From NCBI GenBank assembly GCA_031287245.1, contig JAITTD010000210.1, positions 1-6,415 on the forward strand: DNA of 6,415 nt, written 5' to 3'. Shown one piece after another: positions 1-4,342 of the stretch; the stretch's first letter is position 1; every line of letters begins with the position of its first letter. Below the pieces are notes generated by a model. The model ran no database searches. It saw only the letters and a list, made by a program, of their open reading frames with translations, and had not been told where the DNA came from. The DNA comes from Bacteroidales bacterium (lineage in GTDB: Bacteria > Bacteroidota > Bacteroidia > Bacteroidales > UBA4181). Position numbers and translations under genes: made by a program.

Positions 1-1
1 T

Positions 2-59
2 AAAAAGAGTGGTGAAACCCACCAAAAGTCAGCAGACCAAAACAAGTCTGCTGACTTTT
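2..59. repeat. Hairpin-bearing direct repeat, copy 1
   Basis: This is the first of two direct copies spaced exactly 99 bp apart (2-59 and 101-158). By eye they agree at 52 of 58 positions, and 23-59 is identical in both. The core is a perfect 14-bp inverted repeat: AAAAGTCAGCAGAC at 24-37 pairs with 46-59 around an 8-nt loop, CAAAACAA. A short arm upstream (10-14 with 20-24) could form a small second hairpin in this copy only. The A-run and T-run at the stem ends give it the look of a bidirectional intrinsic terminator, but the T-tract is only four long. A REP-like dispersed palindrome is the main alternative. The array may extend left of the window. Confidence 0.85.
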
Positions 60-66
60 CCCCATC

Positions 67-86
67 AGGTAGTGCCGGCACTACCT
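67..86. repeat. Perfect 20-bp palindrome between the two hairpin repeats
   Basis: The sequence AGGTAGTGCC at 67-76 is followed immediately by its exact reverse complement at 77-86, with no spacer. It sits in the spacer between the two 14-bp hairpins, so three self-complementary elements occupy about 135 bp. A spacerless palindrome is more typical of a dimeric protein or enzyme target site, or of part of a mobile palindromic element, than of an RNA terminator, because it has no loop and no T-tract. No function can be assigned from the sequence. Confidence 0.8.
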
Positions 87-100
87 CCCCGGATTTCTTA

Positions 101-158
101 AAAATAGTTGGGGAAACCCATCAAAAGTCAGCAGACCAAAACAAGTCTGCTGACTTTT
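101..158. repeat. Hairpin-bearing direct repeat, copy 2; possible bidirectional terminator
   Basis: This is the second copy of the 58-bp repeat, with its perfect stem at 123-136 and 145-158 and the same CAAAACAA loop. Differences from copy 1 are mostly in the A-rich left end (105-108), plus positions 112 and 121. On the plus strand the stem ends in five Ts (155-159). On the minus strand it ends in four. It overlaps the 3' end of the frameshifted minus-strand gene, whose inferred stop codon (123-121) abuts the stem. A terminator for that gene, or a palindromic element inserted into its 3' end, would both fit. Confidence 0.8.
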
Positions 159-362
159 TGACCGGGGCTGCGGGAGCCTCCCACCTGTCCAATGAACTGG
201 CCGGGAATACCGCTATCTGTCCTTCGTGGCTGTCTGAAAACCAGACGGCGGTCACCAGTTTGGCATCAATATCGACCCCTGAACCACCATTTTGGGGCTA
301 TTTGAAAGCCCTGACGCAATAACCACATCCCTAATCGGCCGTTCTGTTGCTCTAACACTCAT
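121..362 (-). pseudogene. Frameshifted small YodC/DUF2158-like protein gene
   Basis: Reading leftwards from ATG 362-360, the first frame runs 29 codons to a G-run, including the segment SNSPKMVVQG. It would then stop at 254-252 after 36 residues. Shifting by one base at the four-G run (plus-strand CCCC, 276-279) opens a second frame that continues VDIDAKLVTAVWFSDSHEGQ and then VFPASSLDR, stopping at 123-121. The joined product is 80 residues. The pattern of a GP/SPKM-V core, then a V-x-x-WF/Y segment, then a FP...L ending resembles the small YodC/DUF2158 family, whose function is not known. The start is supported by AAAGGAG at 375-369, six bases from the ATG. The last residues, KKSADLFWSADF, are encoded by the hairpin repeat and do not look like family sequence. 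One missing G explains the break, either as a real mutation or as a homopolymer sequencing error. The family call is from memory of the pattern, not a search. Confidence 0.6.
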
Positions 363-368
363 TTTTGG

Positions 369-375
369 CTCCTTT
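369..375 (-). promoter_or_regulatory. Ribosome binding site of the broken minus-strand gene
   Basis: On the minus strand this reads AAAGGAG, followed by six bases and then ATG at 362-360. It decides the start of the frameshifted gene over longer in-frame possibilities reaching back to about 461. It also argues that the gene was translated before the frame was lost. A TAATAT stretch (390-385, minus strand) could be its -10 box, but no convincing -35 box lies at the right distance, so I do not call a promoter for it. Confidence 0.6.
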
Positions 376-416
376 CGAAAAATCATATTAAAAACAGGGG
401 ATTTTGGCATGGAGAG

Positions 417-445
417 TTGTAATAAACTGGATTTTATGGTATTAT
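417..445 (+). promoter_or_regulatory. Sigma-70-like promoter of the three-gene operon
   Basis: TTGTAA at 417-422 (four of six matches to TTGACA) is separated by exactly 17 bp from TATTAT at 440-445 (five of six matches to TATAAT). Transcription would begin near 452, giving a leader of about 24 nt before the ATG at 476. It is the only good promoter-like pair in the gap between the divergent starts at 362 and 476. No clear operator palindrome overlaps it. This is a consensus match only. Confidence 0.5.
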
Positions 446-460
446 CAGGATAGAAAGCCA

Positions 461-468
461 AAAGGAGG
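461..468 (+). promoter_or_regulatory. Strong Shine-Dalgarno that fixes the start at 476
   Basis: AAAGGAGG lies seven bases before ATG 476-478, which is near-ideal spacing. The same frame is open further upstream to a TTG at 404, but that start would lie upstream of the predicted promoter, has no ribosome binding site of its own, and would add residues of no recognisable character. The start at 476 is therefore preferred. Confidence 0.8.
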
Positions 469-475
469 ATCGCCT

Positions 476-700
476 ATGCCGGAACCAGTAAAACGAGACC
501 CGAAAGCGCCGAGGTTTCTTCAAATCACCATCAAGGACAGCGAGGGGAAAGAATGGACTACCACCATCGCCCAACCCAAGGATTTCTCATCGGGCTCGGT
601 CGGCTTCTATGGCTCAGATAAGGCAACAAACCCCGAAAGCGGGGAGCGGTATCAGTGCGGGCTGACCTTCACGCTGATAGGGTCGAAACCGGAGAAGTAG
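476..700 (+). CDS. Small protein of unknown function, first gene of the operon
   Basis: This gene encodes 74 residues, starting MPEPVKRDPK and ending LIGSKPEK. I do not recognise a named family with confidence. After a charged N-terminus it alternates short hydrophobic strands with turns: FLQITIKDSEGKEW, then TTTIAQPKDFSSGSVGFYGS, then the NPESGERYQCGLTFTLIGSK stretch. This suggests a small all-beta soluble fold. There is no signal peptide, membrane segment, helix-turn-helix or metal-binding motif; the single cysteine is in the YQCG segment. It is the promoter-proximal gene, only 6 bp before the helicase gene, and the helicase ribosome binding site lies inside its last codons, so the two are probably translationally coupled. 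Its GC content (about 55%) is higher than that of the genes downstream. It could be an accessory or regulatory subunit of the nuclease-helicase, or an older local gene behind which the defence genes landed. Real-gene status rests on its excellent ribosome binding site and protein-like composition. Confidence 0.75.
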   Translation: MPEPVKRDPKAPRFLQITIKDSEGKEWTTTIAQPKDFSSGSVGFYGSDKATNPESGERYQCGLTFTLIGSKPEK

Positions 701-706
701 GCATAG

Positions 707-3700
707 ATGCCAAATTTACCAAAACTCATTGACAATAAACGGGCAACTCTCTCTGATTTGCTCATCTCTTTGGCTCCTGAGCATACCCATTTGAGCATAG
801 CCACGGGCTATTGGGACTTACCCGGTATTATGCTCATACTGGACAAGATACGCTTTTACAAGTCAATCCGCATCCTTATTGGACAGGAGCCGCTTTCGCC
901 GAGGCGGGCTCGTAATTTAAAGACCGATAAACCGGATGAGGATTTTCCTGAACTTGATTTTGCCTTTGACCTCGCTATCCCCGACAACATTAAACAAGCA
1001 GATGAATTAAGGCAAACCATAACAGATATAAAACGACTTATAAATGATGGGATAATGGAAGTCAAGATTTATCGTAAGGAGTTTCTTCACGCAAAAGCAT
1101 ACATCTTTGGTGATTATACCGATACAGAGGCAATCGGTATTGTAGGCTCTGCTAATTTCACGAAAAAAGGGCTAACGGTAAATCGGGAGCTTAATTCGCT
1201 TGAAGATGAAAATAGGATTGTTCGCTATAAACCGACCACTCCGGCTGATTCACACGGACATTTAAGCTGGTTTGATGAAGTTTGGGTAGAAGCTGAGCTT
1301 TGGAACGGCAAATTTACCGAGACGCTTGAAGACTCCCCGGTGGGTGATTTGACATTTGGTGCTTACGATGTGTATATCAAAACATTGATGGAAGTTTTCC
1401 CCGATGAGCTTATTCCTAAACCCGAATTAGAGGACGATATAAAAGACGTTCTATATTCATTTCAAAATCGTAATGCAGGTATTCTTATAAATAAACTTGA
1501 AAGAATGGGCGTGGCGATGCTCTCTGATTCGGTCGGTCTCGGCAAGACAATAACAGCGGGAGCAGTAATCAAGCACTATCTTGAACGTGGCAAGAAGCGG
1601 ATAATTGTTATCACTCCGGCATCTTTGAAAAATCAATGGGTAGAAGAGCTTGCGGAACATTTTAATCTGATAAAAGGGAATGGGTATGAAATCGTATCCC
1701 AGCAGAATCTTGAAGATATGGAAAATCTCGCTTTAATTGATAAATACAAAAGTGTTGACCTCTTTGTAATTGACGAAGCACATAATTTGCGGAACACCGC
1801 CAGTACTCGACATAATGCTATTCTTGATTGGTTTTCAAACAATATAGAATCAAAAGTGCTGCTTTTAACGGCGACTCCGATAAACAATTCCCTGATGGAT
1901 TTTGCCAATCAGATTCAATTAGGGCTAAAAGGCTCGCTCGATTCTGTGTCTGTCCCCTATATGCGTAATGATGGAAAGCTCGAAGTTGTCGATTTTTTTG
2001 AAGCATTAAAACGCATTCAAGGCGAAATTAGGCAGGCTGAAAGGGCTGGTAAGAAAGATTTTGACTGGAAAAAATACAAGCCGACTTTTACAAAAGGATT
2101 AAGCCATTATTTAGTGCGCTCAACCCGGCAGGGTGTGGAAGCCGAAGGAGGCATTGTCCAGAAAGACGGCACAAAGCGCAGTTTTCCTACGAGTGTTGTC
2201 CAAAAAATCAACCATCAGAGCCTACAAAAAAGTATCAGCATCGTTGATACTGAAATTGAGAATAATTACAAATCCGTATTGGAAGATATTGACAGCCGAA
2301 CACTCAATCCTGATGTGCTTACGAGTCTGACGCAGCAGTCGCTCCATCCGCTTGATTTTATTAAAAACGCAAAAGACGATGAGCTTTACTTGCAAAGTCA
2401 GTTCGATTTAGAAGATTGCGATGATACAAACATTTTTATTCCAAAAATCACCGGAGTAGTCCCCAATATTTTTCAACTGGTAAATATGCTTGGCTGGACA
2501 CCGTATAGGGCATTGGTTTATAAACATAGTTATTACGGTAAATCAGTCGAGCAAATCAGGGCGTTAGGGCTGAAAGGGGAAGAAGCAGCAAAAACCCGCA
2601 TACAATTTGTCATCCACAATATGCTCCACATAACGTGGCTAAAACGACTTGAATCTTCATCCGCATCATTGCTCAAAAGTGTAGAATATTACCAAAAACG
2701 GCTTTCTCTCTTTGAAAAATATCTAAACCTTGGCTATATTGTGAGCTTGGGCGATGCCTTAACGCTGGAAAGCGATGAATATAGCGATGACATTGATAAA
2801 GCATTTTCTGATTACGGTGAATATCTTGCCGATGTTGAAAAAGCATTAGACAACAATGAAAGCCCGGACTCAATAAAGAAACGAGGGGTGGAAAAAATCG
2901 TAGCGGACAGCAAAATATTCAATATCGGTCAACTAAAAACAGATATAGGGCGTGATAAAAAAATCATCGCATTACTCATAAATACGCTTACTAAGTTAAT
3001 TGACCCATTGCTTGATGATAAATTGCAACAGTTTGTCAAATATATTGAATCTGCTCTAACCGAAAATAAGTATGGGAAAAAGGTTTTGGTGTTTAGTTAT
3101 TTTGCGGACACTATCGACTATTTACAAGAGGCAATACCTAAAATAATTAAGATACAGAATTTTGAGGAACGGTCTGCTTTTATCACCGGGCAAACGCAAA
3201 AAGCGGAGCATATTGTTCGGCGTTTCGCTCCAAAGGCAAAAAAATATGAATTGAAGTCTGATGAAAAAGAAATAGATTTTTTATTTGCGACCGATGTATT
3301 ATCAGAGGGGCAAAATTTGCAAGATGCGGGGATGCTCATCAACTACGATTTACACTGGAATCCGGTGAGGATGATACAAAGAAACGGAAGAATAAACCGC
3401 CTCGGCTCGGACTATAAGAATGTCCTCATCGGGAACGCAACGCCACAGGATAACCTTGAATTGTATTTAAGGCTGGTTAAGCGACTGGAAACAAAAATTG
3501 AAACTATACGAAATACTATCGGCACCGACCAGAGCGTTTTGGGAGAAGAAGAAAACCCCATCGAGTTTATCGAAAGTTTTTACAACGCAACAGACAAGGA
3601 TGCCGCAGCAAAGATGGATAAATTTGATGATGATGACGATATTTTAAGTTGGACTAATGATTTTGTTGCTGATCTACGGTTATTTTTATCTGAAAATGAA

Positions 3701-4342
3701 AACAATCAAAATGAAATGGAGCGTGTTCGTAGTATGCCGCTTGGGAAGTGGAATTATTTACCTCGCACCGATAAACTGTTCGATAAAGCAAATGATGAAA
3801 TATATGCGCTCACAAAGGCAAAGGGCATTACTTCCATCACCGGACACGATATAATGGACACCTATTTTATCAAGGTAAATACCAACGGCGAATATCCCGC
3901 ACAATTCATAGAGGAAATTATCGCATTATCAAAAATCAAAGCAGACCCCAAAGACAATGAGCGTCTCCTTGATAAAATTGATGTTGATAGGCAACGGGTA
4001 AATAATCGTGCTATTCGATTGGCAAAAACCAAAGCAAGCGGTCAGGCAACGAGGTATGAATTTAAGCCGAGTCAGGAAAACGCCCTTAAAATTTTGCAAA
4101 AGAACTTTTCTCCCAGCGATGACCTAATGGGAACGCTCGCAACAGGTATTAAAAACGCCAAGCACGAGCGAGTATTAAAGAAAATCCTGAATCAAGTAAA
4201 TCGTGAAGTAAAAGAACGCGGCTCTCTTTTTGCATCAACTATCAATGAATTTACAAAACTCTTAAATGAAATCCGGCAAATAACGATCGAAGACCGAACA
4301 ATCGAAAGTGTTGAGGGAGTGCTTTTTTATGCTTCAAAATAA
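707..4342 (+). CDS. PLD-family nuclease fused to SNF2/RapA-type helicase
   Basis: This gene encodes a 1211-residue cytoplasmic protein. The N-terminal domain (about 1-200) is phospholipase-D-like: H128-A-K130 is followed by GSANF at 147-151, the single-HKD form that in PLD-type restriction nucleases makes one active site per dimer. A superfamily 2 helicase core follows. It has an upstream glutamine (Q253), Walker A DSVGLGKT (274-281), motif Ia TPASLKNQW (303-311), DEAH (356-359), TATP (388-391), motif IV around VLVFSYF (793-799), motif V ATDVLSEGQNLQ (861-872) and motif VI QRNGRINRLG (891-900). All expected catalytic residues are present. About 400 mainly helical-looking residues separate the two RecA lobes. 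An acidic run (D974-D978) and a roughly 230-residue unassigned C-terminus follow. The likely role is ATP-driven DNA translocation coupled to DNA cleavage in a restriction-like system; this is inferred, since some PLD domains are inactive. GGAGAAG at 691-697 serves as ribosome binding site. Class 1 DISARM DrmD is the main alternative name, but the fused PLD domain does not fit what I know of DrmD. Confidence 0.9.
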   Translation: MPNLPKLIDNKRATLSDLLISLAPEHTHLSIATGYWDLPGIMLILDKIRFYKSIRILIGQEPLSPRRARNLKTDKPDEDFPELDFAFDLAIPDNIKQADELRQTITDIKRLINDGIMEVKIYRKEFLHAKAYIFGDYTDTEAIGIVGSANFTKKGLTVNRELNSLEDENRIVRYKPTTPADSHGHLSWFDEVWVEAELWNGKFTETLEDSPVGDLTFGAYDVYIKTLMEVFPDELIPKPELEDDIKDVLYSFQNRNAGILINKLERMGVAMLSDSVGLGKTITAGAVIKHYLERGKKRIIVITPASLKNQWVEELAEHFNLIKGNGYEIVSQQNLEDMENLALIDKYKSVDLFVIDEAHNLRNTASTRHNAILDWFSNNIESKVLLLTATPINNSLMDFANQIQLGLKGSLDSVSVPYMRNDGKLEVVDFFEALKRIQGEIRQAERAGKKDFDWKKYKPTFTKGLSHYLVRSTRQGVEAEGGIVQKDGTKRSFPTSVVQKINHQSLQKSISIVDTEIENNYKSVLEDIDSRTLNPDVLTSLTQQSLHPLDFIKNAKDDELYLQSQFDLEDCDDTNIFIPKITGVVPNIFQLVNMLGWTPYRALVYKHSYYGKSVEQIRALGLKGEEAAKTRIQFVIHNMLHITWLKRLESSSASLLKSVEYYQKRLSLFEKYLNLGYIVSLGDALTLESDEYSDDIDKAFSDYGEYLADVEKALDNNESPDSIKKRGVEKIVADSKIFNIGQLKTDIGRDKKIIALLINTLTKLIDPLLDDKLQQFVKYIESALTENKYGKKVLVFSYFADTIDYLQEAIPKIIKIQNFEERSAFITGQTQKAEHIVRRFAPKAKKYELKSDEKEIDFLFATDVLSEGQNLQDAGMLINYDLHWNPVRMIQRNGRINRLGSDYKNVLIGNATPQDNLELYLRLVKRLETKIETIRNTIGTDQSVLGEEENPIEFIESFYNATDKDAAAKMDKFDDDDDILSWTNDFVADLRLFLSENENNQNEMERVRSMPLGKWNYLPRTDKLFDKANDEIYALTKAKGITSITGHDIMDTYFIKVNTNGEYPAQFIEEIIALSKIKADPKDNERLLDKIDVDRQRVNNRAIRLAKTKASGQATRYEFKPSQENALKILQKNFSPSDDLMGTLATGIKNAKHERVLKKILNQVNREVKERGSLFASTINEFTKLLNEIRQITIEDRTIESVEGVLFYASK

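Noticed and set aside
2..158. CRISPR array or integron attC sites
   Set aside because: Only two repeat copies are present, with no regular series of unique spacers, no cas genes, and no integrase or attC core sites. The spacer itself is palindromic.
2..322. Plus-strand partial gene covering the repeats and ending at TAA 320-322
   Set aside because: Its right half is the antisense of the better-supported DUF2158-like gene and its left half is repeat sequence. No family is recognisable. Kept only as a low-interest finding.
404..475. N-terminal extension of the small gene from a TTG start at 404
   Set aside because: It has no ribosome binding site and would begin upstream of the predicted promoter; ATG 476 has an excellent Shine-Dalgarno at ideal distance.
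856..1065. Minus-strand open frames inside the helicase gene (for example 856-1065, 1633-1908, 2673-2873, 3118-3342)
   Set aside because: They lie wholly inside a gene with intact domain motifs, are short, lack recognisable families, and are shadows of the plus-strand coding frame.
4313..4342. Programmed frameshift joining the helicase and methyltransferase into one protein
   Set aside because: The run of six Ts before the ATG is suggestive, but the methyltransferase has its own ATG and GAGGGAG site, and a 14-bp overlap is ordinary translational coupling.
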